Shown here in pieces: positions 43,398-52,129 of a DNA stretch of 64,000 bases. How positions within the stretch are numbered: the first letter of the stretch is position 1; every line of letters begins with the position of its first letter. The position numbers and the translations under genes were made by a program. The notes beneath the pieces are model-generated. The model ran no database searches, was not told where the DNA came from, and saw only the letters and a program-made list of their open reading frames with translations. This DNA is from Rubrivirga sp046845755 (GTDB lineage Bacteria; Bacteroidota; Rhodothermia; Rhodothermales; Rubricoccaceae): contig NZ_CP177357.1 of the NCBI RefSeq assembly GCF_046845755.1, positions 124,001 to 188,000 on the forward strand, read 5' to 3'.

Positions 43398-44387
43398 TTA
43401 CTCCGCCAGCGTCACGACGACGGGGAAGTGGTCGCTCACCCGACGCGGGTCGTGCGAATGCACGTAGCGCACGTCGACGACGCGGCGGTACAGCGCGGGC
43501 GACAGCAGGATGTGGTCGATGGCCGACAGCTCGCCGGGGTCGACGGTCCCGTTCCGGTTGCGGTCATAGAGGGCCGTGTACCGCTCGGCCTGCGGCACGT
43601 CGCCGAGCACGGTGACGAGGTCGTCGTCCGGGCTCGGCCCGGCGCGCTTGACGGTCGCCAGCACGTCGGTGATCGGGCGCGAGCCGCGGCGGTCGAGGAC
43701 GGCGTCGTCGAAGTCGTTGAAGTCGCCCAGCACGACGACCTGGCGGCCGAGCGCGAGCTCCGCCTCGACCCGCCGGCGGATGACCTCGGCCTGCGCCTCG
43801 CGGCGGTCGCGGCGCTCCACGTTGTCGGGCTGCGCCAGGAAGTGGACGCCGACGACCGTGACGGGCGTCCCGTCGGGGAGGGCGAGCCGGGCCCACAGGT
43901 TTTTGGAGACGCCGTAGAGCTGGTCGCTGACGCCGACCGGCACGCGGCCGTCGTCGCGCCCGGCCTCCTCGACCGGGACGCGCGTGAGCAGCCCCACGTC
44001 CTGACCGGTGAACGAGTCGCGGCCGTCGACCAGGACGGCCGTGTAACCCAGGCCCGCCAGCGACTCGTCGACGAGCATCTGGAGCGCCGCCAGGTTTTCG
44101 GTCTCCGGGATCAGCACCACGTCCGCGTCGAGCTGGCGGACGACGGCGCCGACGGCGTCGCGGTGGGCGCGCGCCTTGGCCGGGTCGCCCTTCCAGTCGA
44201 ACGTGGCCTCGCCCTCGTCGCCGAGGCCGTCGAACAGGAACTCGCCGTTGAACGTCGCGAACCGGAGCCCGTCGGCGGCCCACACGGGCGCGGGCTCGAC
44301 GGCCCAGGCGGGCTCGCCGGCGTCGGTGGAGGGCGCGGGGCCAGAGCACGCGCCCAGGACGGCGGAGAGGACGAGGAGGCGAACCAT
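43398..44387 (-). CDS. endonuclease/exonuclease/phosphatase family lipoprotein
   Basis: The product has 329 residues and a signal ending in SAVLGAC, giving lipoprotein Cys14. The EEP (DNase I-like) fold is complete: LRFATFNGEFL, VLIPETENLAALQ, VTVVGVHFLAQPDN, VVVLGDFNDFDDA (catalytic Asp-Asn) and SAIDHILLSP with VSDHFPVVVTL (final catalytic His). Members cleave phosphodiesters of nucleic acids or lipids; substrate not decidable. Being lipid-anchored suggests it works in the envelope, perhaps on extracellular DNA or phosphate esters. Confidence 0.92.
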   Translation of the reverse strand: MVRLLVLSAVLGACSGPAPSTDAGEPAWAVEPAPVWAADGLRFATFNGEFLFDGLGDEGEATFDWKGDPAKARAHRDAVGAVVRQLDADVVLIPETENLAALQMLVDESLAGLGYTAVLVDGRDSFTGQDVGLLTRVPVEEAGRDDGRVPVGVSDQLYGVSKNLWARLALPDGTPVTVVGVHFLAQPDNVERRDRREAQAEVIRRRVEAELALGRQVVVLGDFNDFDDAVLDRRGSRPITDVLATVKRAGPSPDDDLVTVLGDVPQAERYTALYDRNRNGTVDPGELSAIDHILLSPALYRRVVDVRYVHSHDPRRVSDHFPVVVTLAE

Positions 44388-44468
44388 CGGCGTGGGGGAG
44401 GGGGCCGAGGACTACGCCCGTGCCCCGATGGCGCTCCCGGCGGTCGGTCGTACCGCCCGCATACGGGA

Positions 44469-44503
44469 CAAAAAAAGGGGGACGCGGGCTCGCCGCATCC
44501 CCC
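44469..44503 (-). terminator. rho-independent terminator of the SleB-like gene
   Basis: Arms GGGGGACGCGG (44477-44487) and CCGCATCCCCC (44492-44502) pair, with AAAAAAA immediately before on the plus strand, a long T-run on the minus strand. It lies about 26 bp beyond the stop of the SleB-like gene. Confidence 0.88.
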
Positions 44504-44528
44504 GGAGGTCAAAGTCAGGCCGCTGCGC

Positions 44529-45149
44529 TTAGAGCTTCAGCGCGGCCGCGACGCCCGAGTAGAACCGGAACCGGCGCGGGTCGATGCGGAAGCGCGTCGG
44601 GCGCACCGGGGCGTGCCCGGCCGACCAGTTCGGGGCGGCACCGCCCACCATCGAGCGCTCGCTGTAGAAGTGGCGCGTCTTGGTCGGGAACGGCCGCGCG
44701 GTCGCCGGGGCGTGGTACACGTCGTGCGCGATCTGGAGCGCCTGGACGAACGCCGGCGAGTCGGCCGACGGCGTCAGCGAGGTGTAGAGCCGGCGCTTGG
44801 GGTTGCCGGGGTTGAAGGCGCTGAACTGGTACGGGTCGGTCACGACAGCCTCGTACTCGGTCTCGCCGCGGTAGCCGGTCTCGACCCGGTTGCGGACGAC
44901 CCAGGCCACCAGCTCCTGCTCCTCGGCCCGCTTCGTCTCGGAGTAGATGCACCGCGCGAGCCAGAGCACGTCCTCGGTGACGGTGTCGAGCGCGAATGCC
45001 GGGGGGCCAGTGGAGACCAGCGAGACCGGGACCTCATCGCCCGACAGGTCGGTCGCGGCGTGGATCGTAAAGAAGAGGCCCAGGAGCGGCAGCATGCCGG
45101 CCAGAGTGATGGCGAGGCCGGTGCCGAGGGTCTTGCTGACGTTCCGCAT
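44529..45149 (-). CDS. SleB-type cell wall hydrolase
   Basis: This 206-residue product has an N-terminal membrane anchor (about 10-30) and a periplasmic Hydrolase_2 (SleB/CwlJ) domain: LWLARCIYSETKRAEEQELVAWVVRNRVE (with catalytic Glu71), then YEAVVTDPYQFSAFNPGNP and a C-terminal FRFYSGVAAALKL. Such enzymes are lytic transglycosylase-like and cut peptidoglycan glycan strands. In non-sporeformers they work in cell-wall turnover. ATG 45149 places the anchor correctly; upstream frame continues without homology. Confidence 0.85.
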   Translation of the reverse strand: MRNVSKTLGTGLAITLAGMLPLLGLFFTIHAATDLSGDEVPVSLVSTGPPAFALDTVTEDVLWLARCIYSETKRAEEQELVAWVVRNRVETGYRGETEYEAVVTDPYQFSAFNPGNPKRRLYTSLTPSADSPAFVQALQIAHDVYHAPATARPFPTKTRHFYSERSMVGGAAPNWSAGHAPVRPTRFRIDPRRFRFYSGVAAALKL

Positions 45150-45411
45150 ACGAGTCCGGGGGGCTTGAGCTCTGAGGGTCTGCCGTGTCCAACGCAGAAG
45201 CTTGGCCAAGACAGTGAAGGAGTAACGGAGGTCGTGAGGCAGAACGGTGAAGGACGAGGAAAGCGGCGATTGCCATGCCTCCAAGGCCTGTGCCCGTCGG
45301 TCGTTTTCACACGAGATCGTGGCTGGGGCCCCTCCAGAAAGGGGGCCGCCGACCGGATCGTCCACCGCAGTGAGCCGTTGTGACCACCTCGCTGGACGCC
45401 TCCGACACCTG
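45150..45411. other. intergenic region between divergent sleB-like and pdxB genes
   Basis: This stretch of about 260 bp holds a somewhat AT-richer patch near 45185-45260 that could contain the two divergent promoters. No terminator, RNA or repeat was recognised. Confidence 0.35.
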
Positions 45412-46584
45412 TTGCCCGCTCCGCTGGACATCGTCGCAGACGCGAACATCCCCTTCGCCCAAGCCGCTTTCGGAAGATGGGGGGCCGTCCGCCGCATCCC
45501 GGGCGCGGACATCACCCGGGACGCGCTCGCCGACGCCGACGTGCTGCTCGTGCGCAGCGTCACGCGTGTCGACGGCGCCCTTCTCCACGGGACGCGCGTC
45601 CGGTTCGTGGGCACGGCGACGGCGGGCACCGAGCACGTCGACCCGGCCGCGCTCGCGGCGCAGGGCATCGCGTTCGCCTCGGCGCCCGGCTCGAACGCCG
45701 CGTCCGTCGTCGACTACGTGCTGGCGTCGCTGCTGGCCGTCGCCGCCGATCGGGGCGAGGCGCTGGCGGGCAAGACGCTGGGCGTCGTCGGCGTCGGCGC
45801 CGTGGGCGGGCGGCTGGCGCCGCGCGCGCGCGCGCTGGGGATGACGGTGCTCGCGTGCGACCCGCCCCGAGACGCCGCCGGCGACCCGGGCGAGTGGCAC
45901 CCGCTCGACGCCGTCCTCGACCGGGCCGACATCGTATCGCTCCACACGCCGCTCACAACGGCCGCGGAGAGCGCGTGGCCGACGGAGGGATTGATCGACG
46001 CGGCGGGGGCGAGCCGGATGCGCCCCAGCGCCTGGCTGGTCAACGCCGCCCGGGGCCGCGTGGTCACGCCCGGCGCCGCCCTCGCGCTGGCACGCTCGCG
46101 TCCGGTCGTGCTCGACACGTGGCCCGCCGAGCCGACGCCTGGCCCCGCCCTGGTCGAGGCCGCCGCGCTGGCGACGCCCCACACCGCCGGGTACGCCGCC
46201 GACGCCAAGGCGCGCGGCACGGCGATGCTCGCGGAGGCTCTCCACCGGTGGCTCGCGGGCGATGTCGCGCCGTGGGCGGTCGCCGACGCCTTGGGCTCCG
46301 GCCCGCTCGTCGAGGCCCCGCCCGCCGCCCCCGCCCCGGCCGCGTGGCTCGACGCCCTCGCCCGCCGCGTCTATGACGTCCGAGCCGACGACGGCCGCTT
46401 CCGGGCCGCCCTCGCGGGCACCTCGGGCGGGGCTCGCGCCGCCGCCTTCGCCGCCTTGCGCCGCGATTACCCCCCGCGCCGCGAACTGGCCACGGCGACC
46501 GTGCGGGGAATCGTACCTGACCCGTTGAGGATCGCCGTCCGCGATGGGCTGGGCCTCTCGATAGGAGGCCCGCCGGGCTGCTGA
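45412..46584 (+). CDS. pdxB: erythronate-4-phosphate dehydrogenase
   Basis: PdxB oxidises 4-phosphoerythronate in the DXP-dependent pyridoxal phosphate pathway. The 390-residue product (E. coli PdxB has 378) begins LDIVADANIPFAQAAFGRWG, then DADVLLVRSVTRVD and VGTATAGTEHVD. The NAD-binding loop is LGVVGVGAVGGRLA, followed by NAARGRVV and the catalytic histidine in TPHTAGYAAD. The start is uncertain: I prefer TTG 45412 because it fits the family N-terminus, but GTG 45370 is in frame. It precedes the AlkA-like gene on the same strand. Confidence 0.88.
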   Translation: MPAPLDIVADANIPFAQAAFGRWGAVRRIPGADITRDALADADVLLVRSVTRVDGALLHGTRVRFVGTATAGTEHVDPAALAAQGIAFASAPGSNAASVVDYVLASLLAVAADRGEALAGKTLGVVGVGAVGGRLAPRARALGMTVLACDPPRDAAGDPGEWHPLDAVLDRADIVSLHTPLTTAAESAWPTEGLIDAAGASRMRPSAWLVNAARGRVVTPGAALALARSRPVVLDTWPAEPTPGPALVEAAALATPHTAGYAADAKARGTAMLAEALHRWLAGDVAPWAVADALGSGPLVEAPPAAPAPAAWLDALARRVYDVRADDGRFRAALAGTSGGARAAAFAALRRDYPPRRELATATVRGIVPDPLRIAVRDGLGLSIGGPPGC

Positions 46585-46647
46585 GCGCGAGCGACACGAC
46601 ACGGGTCAGCCGCTGGGGCGATCCTTCTGCACACCCTGCCCCCGCCC

Positions 46648-47292
46648 ATGTCTCCCCTCTACGACGGCGTCGCCGCCAGCCAGGCCCTCGCCGCCGCCGA
46701 CCCGGGTCTCGCCGAGACCATCGCCCGCGTCGGGCCGCCCCGGATCGAGCTCCGGCCCGACGAGACGCTCCCGGCCCTGCTGCGGTCGATCGTGTACCAG
46801 CAGCTCTCGACGAAGGCCGCCGCCACCATCCACGGCCGCGTGCTGACGGCGTTCGGCGACGGCGAGACGCTGGACGTGGCCGCCGTCGGGGAGGCCGACG
46901 ACGCCGCGCTCCGGGCGTGCGGGCTGTCGCGCGCCAAGGTGGCTGCGCTCCGCGACCTCGTCGCCCGCCGCCGGGCCGGGACGCTGCCCACCCGCGACGC
47001 CCTGCTGGCGATGCCCGACGCCGAGGTCGTCGCCGCGCTCACGGCCGTCCGCGGCGTGGGCCCGTGGACGGCCCAGATGGTGCTCATCTTCAACCTCGGC
47101 CGGCCCGACGTGTGGCCCGTCGCCGACCTCGGCGTGCAGGAGGGCGTCCGCATCGTGCAGGGCCTCGCCGAGCGCCCGACGGCGAAGGCGATGGGGGTGC
47201 TTGGCGAGCCGTACGCGCCCTGGCGGAGCGTCGCCGCGTGGTACTGCTGGCGGGCCGTCCACATCGCGCGGGGCGACGAGGTCTGGAAATAA
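46648..47292 (+). CDS. AlkA-like DNA-3-methyladenine glycosylase
   Basis: This 214-residue cytoplasmic protein has the helix-hairpin-helix/GPD fold of base-excision glycosylases: LLRSIVYQQLSTKAAATIHGRV, then a hairpin LTAVRGVGPWTAQMVLIFNLG (about 131-151) and the catalytic Asp160 in WPVADLGVQEG. No Cys cluster for an iron-sulfur centre is present, as expected for the AlkA/MagIII group. It should remove alkylated bases from DNA. It lies 63 bp after pdxB. Confidence 0.93.
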   Translation: MSPLYDGVAASQALAAADPGLAETIARVGPPRIELRPDETLPALLRSIVYQQLSTKAAATIHGRVLTAFGDGETLDVAAVGEADDAALRACGLSRAKVAALRDLVARRRAGTLPTRDALLAMPDAEVVAALTAVRGVGPWTAQMVLIFNLGRPDVWPVADLGVQEGVRIVQGLAERPTAKAMGVLGEPYAPWRSVAAWYCWRAVHIARGDEVWK

Positions 47293-47371
47293 AGTTCGGG
47301 CGCGAGGTTATGTCTGGCCGTCTCGCGGGTCTATGTGAGACGTCGTTCCCCCACGACCTGCCATCCGACCG

Positions 47372-47815
47372 ATGCTGCGCTTCCTCCTCGTGGGGCTTCT
47401 GGCGACCGCCGTCGCCCCCTGTGCCCAGACCAACCCGGTCCTCGACAGCACACTCACCTGGCGGACGTACTCCGCCCAGCGTGCCGCCCGCGTCCGCGTC
47501 TTCCACTCCACCGACGAGCGCCGCCCGCGCACCGTCGTCATCGACGAGCGGGCCGCGAACGGCGGCGTCATCACCGACGAGGCGGGCTTCCTGGCCGACT
47601 TCGTCGGCCGCGAGCTGGGGTTCGACCCGACCTCCGCCAGCTTCGTGTTCCGCTTTACGCCGGCCTCCTTCGCCGAGGACGCCAGCGACCGGGGCAAGAC
47701 GCTGCTCGTACGGGCCACCTTCAGCCGGACCTCGACCGGCGCGCTCGCCGCGCCCACGTGGCGGGTCATCACCTCCGATGTCCTGGCGGAACTGACGGAT
47801 CGGGCCTTCAGATAG
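47372..47815 (+). CDS. secreted protein of unknown function
   Basis: The 147-residue product has a signal peptide (MLRFLLVGLLATAVAPCAQ). The Cys is followed by AQT and is not a canonical lipobox, so periplasmic or secreted. The mature part is beta-rich: TWRTYSAQRAARVRVFHST, RPRTVVIDERAANGGVITDEAGFLADFVGRELG, then ASFVFRFTPASF and LLVRATFSRTS. No family recognised. Confidence 0.7.
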   Translation: MLRFLLVGLLATAVAPCAQTNPVLDSTLTWRTYSAQRAARVRVFHSTDERRPRTVVIDERAANGGVITDEAGFLADFVGRELGFDPTSASFVFRFTPASFAEDASDRGKTLLVRATFSRTSTGALAAPTWRVITSDVLAELTDRAFR

Positions 47816-47915
47816 GGGGCTTCCCCAGCCGGGCGCGGGACCTTTTCGCGTCCCGTACAGTAAGACGTCTGTCTCAACAAGCGTCCCCGTCCAAACGATT
47901 CCGGCTCACCGCTCC

Positions 47916-48299
47916 ATGACCACCGACCTCCGCCAGACCCTCCGCCTCGACGAGCTCTCCGAGGCCCTCCGCATCTCGCGCCAGACGCTCGTCCGCTGGA
48001 CCGACCGCGGCCTGATCAGCGCCGACCTCGACTGGGGCGTCTCCGATCAGAACGTCGAGACCCGCCTCATCGCCGTCGACCAGTCGACGATCGAGTTTTT
48101 GGAGGGCTTCGCGGGCGAGTACCGCGAGGACACCGTCAGCCGCACCGAGGCGCGGCGCCTGCTCAAGCTCATCGACCGCAACCAGGTCCAGAAGCTGATC
48201 CGCCAGGGCAGCATCAAGGCCCGCAAGATCAAGGGCGAGACGCGCGTGAGCGTCGGGAGCGTCGAGGACTACCTGATGACGCTCGAGGAGACCGAGTAG
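47916..48299 (+). CDS. DNA-binding protein with MerR-like and excisionase-like helix-turn-helix
   Basis: This 127-residue protein has two HTH-like segments. The first, LSEALRISRQTLVRWTDRGLI (about 13-33), is MerR/excisionase-like. The second, EARRLLKLIDRNQVQKLIRQGSIKARKIKGETRVSVGSVEDYL (about 78-120), matches the helix and wing of an excisionase-type DNA-binding domain. No phage or integrase gene is near, so it is probably a chromosomal regulator. A GTACAGTAAG sequence near 47856-47865 could be part of its promoter. Target unknown. Confidence 0.78.
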   Translation: MTTDLRQTLRLDELSEALRISRQTLVRWTDRGLISADLDWGVSDQNVETRLIAVDQSTIEFLEGFAGEYREDTVSRTEARRLLKLIDRNQVQKLIRQGSIKARKIKGETRVSVGSVEDYLMTLEETE

Positions 48300-48399
48300 C
48301 GACCCGGCACACGCCGGCGCCCTCGCCGCGCGAAACCGCCGCGAAGGGGCACCCGGCGCGAGCCGTCCCCGTTGACGGACCCCGCGCCCGCCCGCCCCG

Positions 48400-48900
48400 A
48401 TGACGTTCCTCTCGCACCCCGTCGCCGCCCGCGCCCTGTGGGCGCTCCCGCTCCTGCTCGTGGTCATCGCCGTGGCCACCACACGGGCCGGGCTCGAGCA
48501 GCGCGCCGTCGACGCCTCGGGCACCGTCGTCCAGGCTGCGGTCACGGACCTCACGCTGCGCGAGCGGAGCGAGATCACGAGCGGGCAGGTGGGCCTGCGG
48601 TACACGCCGCCCGGCGCCAGCGCGCCCGTCGAGCGCGAGGTCGAGCTCCCGATGATCCTGCTCAAGGAGATCGAGGTCGACTACCTCACGCTTGCGGAGG
48701 GCGAGACGATGACGCTGCCCATCGTGGTGTCGCCGGCGACCGACCAGATCGTGCTCGCGACGCACCGCCGGGGCACGTGGCTGCTGACGCTGAGCCTGGC
48801 CGGGATGGCCGCCATCGGGGCCCTGGTCTCGGGCGTGCTGGTCGGCGGCTGGAACCGGTTCCTGTCGCGCGAGGGCGACCCCGGCCTGCGCACGGCCTAG
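48400..48900 (+). CDS. DUF3592-like membrane protein
   Basis: This 166-residue product has two transmembrane helices (about 10-28 and 125-147) with a beta-rich extracytoplasmic loop between them (VVQAAVTDLTLRERSEITSGQVGLRYTPPG, VEREVELPMILLKEIEV). This layout resembles DUF3592, small membrane proteins of unknown role. The loop ends LPIVVSPATDQIVLATH before the second helix. It is followed 2 bp later by the next gene, so the two are probably one operon. Confidence 0.7.
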   Translation: MTFLSHPVAARALWALPLLLVVIAVATTRAGLEQRAVDASGTVVQAAVTDLTLRERSEITSGQVGLRYTPPGASAPVEREVELPMILLKEIEVDYLTLAEGETMTLPIVVSPATDQIVLATHRRGTWLLTLSLAGMAAIGALVSGVLVGGWNRFLSREGDPGLRTA

Positions 48901-48902
48901 GT

Positions 48903-49298
48903 ATGGCCGACCGCGACGCCGCGCTCCTCGGCTTGCGCCCGACGATCTCGGCCGGGCCGGCGGACACGCCCGCCGAGGCGTTTTTGCACCGGACCCTGCG
49001 GCCCGTCCTCAAGCTCCAGAACGATGCCTTGCTCGCGGTCGTCGCCGACACGGTCCGTCGGCAGGTCCCGGGCTTCGCCGCCTTCGACCCGGCCGACCAG
49101 CGGGCACGGCTGGCGCAACGCATGAAGCAGGACGCCCGGCTGGGGCGCGTCGTGCTCGGGCTCGTGCTCGGCGTGCTCACGGCCGACGAGCGCGCGTTCG
49201 CGCTCGCGAACGACGCCGAGGTTCGCCGCCGGATCGCGATGCTCGCCGCCGAGCGCGTCGTCAGCCAGACCGATGCCGTCGCCGCGCTCGTGGGCTAG
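48903..49298 (+). CDS. conserved Bacteroidota protein of unknown function (often mislabelled glyoxalase)
   Basis: The 131-residue product carries the segment LHRTLRPVLKLQNDALLAVV (about 27-46) and a helical C-terminal half (RLAQRMKQDARLGRVVLGLVLGVLTADE, then RIAMLAAERVVSQ). From memory it matches a small helical family common in Bacteroidota that databases have at times called glyoxalase, although no metal ligands of that family are visible. No signal peptide. Its TAG stop is supplied by the end of the MITE-like element, so the original C-terminus may have differed. It directly follows the DUF3592-like gene. Confidence 0.78.
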   Translation: MADRDAALLGLRPTISAGPADTPAEAFLHRTLRPVLKLQNDALLAVVADTVRRQVPGFAAFDPADQRARLAQRMKQDARLGRVVLGLVLGVLTADERAFALANDAEVRRRIAMLAAERVVSQTDAVAALVG

Positions 49299-49484
49299 GG
49301 CCTGTCACGTGAATCCGGGTCTGGGCTCCGCGAGGCCGCTGACGCGCCCTGCGACGTGGGCTGACGCCGTCGCTTCGCGGTGTCCTCCTCGTCCGATGCT
49401 TGGGCATCGCACTCGTCGGACGCCTTGCAGGCCCCGCCAGCGGCTCTCGCTCGCCAGCAGACCGACTCACGTGACAGACCCTAG
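49295..49484. mobile_element. MITE-like element with perfect-looking terminal inverted repeats
   Basis: The roughly 190-bp element starts CTAGGGCCTGTCACGTGA (49295-49312) and ends with the complementary TCACGTGACAGACCCTAG (49467-49484); 17 of 18 terminal bases match. It has no ORF of its own. A second, inner weak inverted arrangement (CTCGTCCGATGCTTGGGCATC, then TCGTCGGACGCC) lies in the middle. This is the structure of a miniature inverted-repeat transposable element. The CTAG at each end may be a target duplication. It sits exactly between two convergent genes and gives each its TAG stop. Confidence 0.8.
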
Positions 49485-49960
49485 CCGAGGGCGTCGGGGT
49501 GGCGCTCGATGTAGGCGTCCAAGCCCTTGGCGGCCGTCGCGCGCACCTTGTTCTGGAGGACCGGCGACCACCCGAGCAGCAGGCCTGGCGCGCCGAGTGC
49601 CTGCCGGGTCCAGGCCCACAAGTCGAACGTGTCGCGGTGCGTGGCGACGAGGCCATCACGAAACGTGAACGCCGCGTCGATGACGTTGTGGACCGGGCGA
49701 CCGGTTTGGGAGAACGTGTAGTCGGCCTCCCAATGCGCCGCGCCCGCGTCGTCGTCGGCGGCGATGCCGGAGGCCACGACCGTGAGGTCTTTCCCGCGAG
49801 CACAGAGCATCCGCCACATCGCGCCCGCTCGCGGGCCCCGGAGGTCGAAGACGGGGTCCCGGAAGTGGACCTCGGGGTGGTAGCACGCCGCCATCGCGTC
49901 GCCGTCGCGTTGTGAGAGGGCGGCGTAGAACTGCGTGAGGAGGGCGGCGTGGGGGTGCAT
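49481..49960 (-). CDS. SnoaL/NTF2-like protein
   Basis: The 159-residue cytoplasmic product has the SnoaL/NTF2 pattern: LTQFYAALSQRDGDAMAACYHPEVHFRDPVF at the start, then GAAHWEADYTFSQTGRPVHNVIDAAFTFRDGLVATHRDTFDLWAW. The second half carries an unusual Trp/Leu-rich extension (TRQALGAPGLLLGWSPVLQNKVRATAAKGLDAYIERH). No catalytic set recognised. Its TAG stop lies in the MITE, so its C-terminus may have been altered by the insertion. Confidence 0.85.
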   Translation of the reverse strand: MHPHAALLTQFYAALSQRDGDAMAACYHPEVHFRDPVFDLRGPRAGAMWRMLCARGKDLTVVASGIAADDDAGAAHWEADYTFSQTGRPVHNVIDAAFTFRDGLVATHRDTFDLWAWTRQALGAPGLLLGWSPVLQNKVRATAAKGLDAYIERHPDALG

Positions 49961-50059
49961 CGGGGCGGCGGCGGCGTGCGGCAACGTACGCGGCGCGCCG
50001 GGCCCGGCGGATCCCCACGCGGCCGACGCGGCGTTCGCCCGGTCCCCGCTTGCGACGCC

Positions 50060-51469
50060 GTGACCGACTCGACTGCCCGCCTCCTCGACCTCTGGGACGA
50101 CGTCCGCTCCAGCTACTGGTTCATCCCGTCGCTGATGACGCTCGCCGCGGGCGCCCTCGCCCTCGCGCTGATCGGCATCGACGAGCGGGTCGGGCCGGAC
50201 TGGATCGACGGCGTCTCGTTCCTGACCGGCAACAAGCCCGACGGCGCCCGCGCCTTCCTGTCGACCATCGCCGGGTCGATGATCGGCGTGGCCGGCGTCA
50301 CGTTCTCGATCACGATCGCCAGCGTGGTCTACGCGACGGGCCAGTACGGGCCCCGCCTGCTGAGCAACTTCATGGACGACCGGGGCAACCAGATCACGCT
50401 CGGCACCTTTATCGCCACGTTCCTCTACGGGCTCCTCGTGCTCCGCACGATCCGCTCGGCCGACGAGGGTGGCGGGGCCGAGTTCGTGCCCCACATCGCG
50501 ATCCTGGCCGCCCTCGCGCTGGCGCTCGCCTCCATCGGCGTGTTCATCTTCTTTATCCACCACGTCCCCGAGAGCATCCACGTCTCGAACCTGGTGGCCG
50601 GGATTGGGCGCGACCTCCGGCACCAGCTCGACACGCTCTTCCCTGAGCGCATCGGCGAGGGCGACACCACGCGCGAGGCGCACGCCGACGACGACGCCCT
50701 CACGGCCGTCCCCCCCGAGTTTTTCGCCCAGGCGCGCCGCGTCGCCGCCGACAGCGCCGGCTACGTGCGCGGCGTCGACGCCGAGGCCCTGCTGGCGCTG
50801 GCGACCGAGCACGACGTGATCCTGCGCATCCGCCACCGCCCCGGCGACTTCGTGGCCGACGGCGACGCCCTGGTCTTGGCGTGGCCGCCCGATCGGGTGA
50901 CGGCCGCGGCCGCCGACGAGATCCGCGTGGCGTTCGCGTGGGGCGCCCAGCGCTCGGCCCGCCAGGACGTGCGGTTCCTGATCGACGAGCTCGTCGAGAT
51001 CGCCGCGCGCGCCCTGTCGCCCGGCGTCAACGACCCGTTCACGGCCATCTCGTGCCTCGACTGGCTCGCGGCGGCCCTCAAGGCGCTCGCCGACCGCGAC
51101 TTCCCCGAGCCCACGCGGCACGACGAGACGGGCGCGCTCCGCGTGGTCGCCGAGCCGACGACGTACGCCGAGTTCGTCGACGGCGTCTACGGCCAGCTCC
51201 GGCCGTATCTCGCGACCGACCGCAACGCCGTGCTCCACGCGCTCGGCACGATCGGCGAGGTCGCCGGCCGGGCGACGGACGCGTCCCAGCGGGTCGCCCT
51301 GCGCGCCCAGGCCGACGCCTTGCTGCAAGGCGCGACCGACGCGCTCGGCGTCGAGGCCGACCGCGCTGCCGTCCGCGTGCGCCACCGCGAGGTCGCCGCC
51401 ATCCTCTCGGGCCGCGACGACTACGAGGCGGTCGCCGCGCGCACCGACGACATCGGGGGAACGGGCTAG
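50060..51469 (+). CDS. DUF2254 family membrane protein
   Basis: This 469-residue inner-membrane protein has four hydrophobic helices in its first half (about 18-38, 62-85, 105-125 and 137-160; FIPSLMTLAAGALALALIG, AGSMIGVAGVTFSITIASVVY) and a large soluble second half with GYVRGVDAEALLALATEHDVILRIRHRPGDFV and RQDVRFLIDELVEIAARALSPGVNDPFTA. This is the DUF2254 layout, a conserved membrane family of unknown function. GTG start at 50060. It is divergent from the SnoaL-like gene. Confidence 0.9.
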   Translation: MTDSTARLLDLWDDVRSSYWFIPSLMTLAAGALALALIGIDERVGPDWIDGVSFLTGNKPDGARAFLSTIAGSMIGVAGVTFSITIASVVYATGQYGPRLLSNFMDDRGNQITLGTFIATFLYGLLVLRTIRSADEGGGAEFVPHIAILAALALALASIGVFIFFIHHVPESIHVSNLVAGIGRDLRHQLDTLFPERIGEGDTTREAHADDDALTAVPPEFFAQARRVAADSAGYVRGVDAEALLALATEHDVILRIRHRPGDFVADGDALVLAWPPDRVTAAAADEIRVAFAWGAQRSARQDVRFLIDELVEIAARALSPGVNDPFTAISCLDWLAAALKALADRDFPEPTRHDETGALRVVAEPTTYAEFVDGVYGQLRPYLATDRNAVLHALGTIGEVAGRATDASQRVALRAQADALLQGATDALGVEADRAAVRVRHREVAAILSGRDDYEAVAARTDDIGGTG

Positions 51470-51589
51470 CGCCCCGACTCGGCGCCGGGCTGCGGCGCCG
51501 CTCAACCTGACGAAAAAACCGCCGATCCTCTCTCTCCGGACCCGATAGGCGGTCCGGGCCCGTTTCCGTCCGCCCACGCCCTCTCCGCC

Positions 51590-52045
51590 ATGCCTCGCCT
51601 CGCGCTCGTCCTGGTCGCCGCCCTCGCGGCGCCCGCTCTCGCCGCCCAGTCGCTCCCGGCCGACGCGCACGCCTACCTCGGCGAGTGGGTGACCTACAGC
51701 GACGACGGCGAGGAGGCCCAGTCGGTCATCCGGATCACGGAGGCCGACGGCGTCCTGGTGGGCCGCATCGTCCGGCTGCTCCCGACCGCCGCCTACCCCG
51801 TCCCCCAATTCCGCTGCGACGACTGCAACGGCCGCTACCAGGGCGTCGATCTGCGGACCGTCCCCATCATCGAGGGCATGGTGTGGGGCGGCGACGAGTT
51901 CGCGGGGGGGCGCCTCAACGACCCCACGAACGGACGTAGCTACCGGGGTGTGCTCCGTCTCGACGGCCCGGACCGGCTCCGCGTGCGCGGCTTTCTAGGG
52001 ATCCGAGCGATCGGGCGGACCCAGATCTGGCGCCGCGCTCGGTAG
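51590..52045 (+). CDS. DUF2147-like secreted protein
   Basis: The 151-residue product has a signal peptide (about 1-19). The mature part matches DUF2147: GEWVTYSDDGEEAQSVIRITEADGVLVGRIVRLLP, a CDDCNG pair of Cys, IIEGMVWGGDEFAGGRLNDPTNGRSYRG and the final RVRGFLGIRAIGRTQIWRR. The family is periplasmic and thought to bind lipids or small ligands, but has no proven activity. It follows the DUF2254 gene by 120 bp. Confidence 0.9.
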   Translation: MPRLALVLVAALAAPALAAQSLPADAHAYLGEWVTYSDDGEEAQSVIRITEADGVLVGRIVRLLPTAAYPVPQFRCDDCNGRYQGVDLRTVPIIEGMVWGGDEFAGGRLNDPTNGRSYRGVLRLDGPDRLRVRGFLGIRAIGRTQIWRRAR

Positions 52046-52129
52046 TCGGGCGTGGCGCACAGGCCGCGCCGGGATCGTTGCCCAGGTCGCGATGGGCGGC
52101 GACCTTCGGGCAAGCCCCCCACGCGCTCG

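Noticed and set aside
47916..48299. The excisionase-like HTH gene as a phage remnant
   Set aside because: No integrase, attachment site or other phage gene lies nearby, and base composition is native.
51500..51560. A possible terminator with an A-run after the DUF2254 gene
   Set aside because: The arms (ACCGCC and GGCGGT) are short with a loop of over 20 bases, and the T-run would lie on the minus strand where no gene ends.
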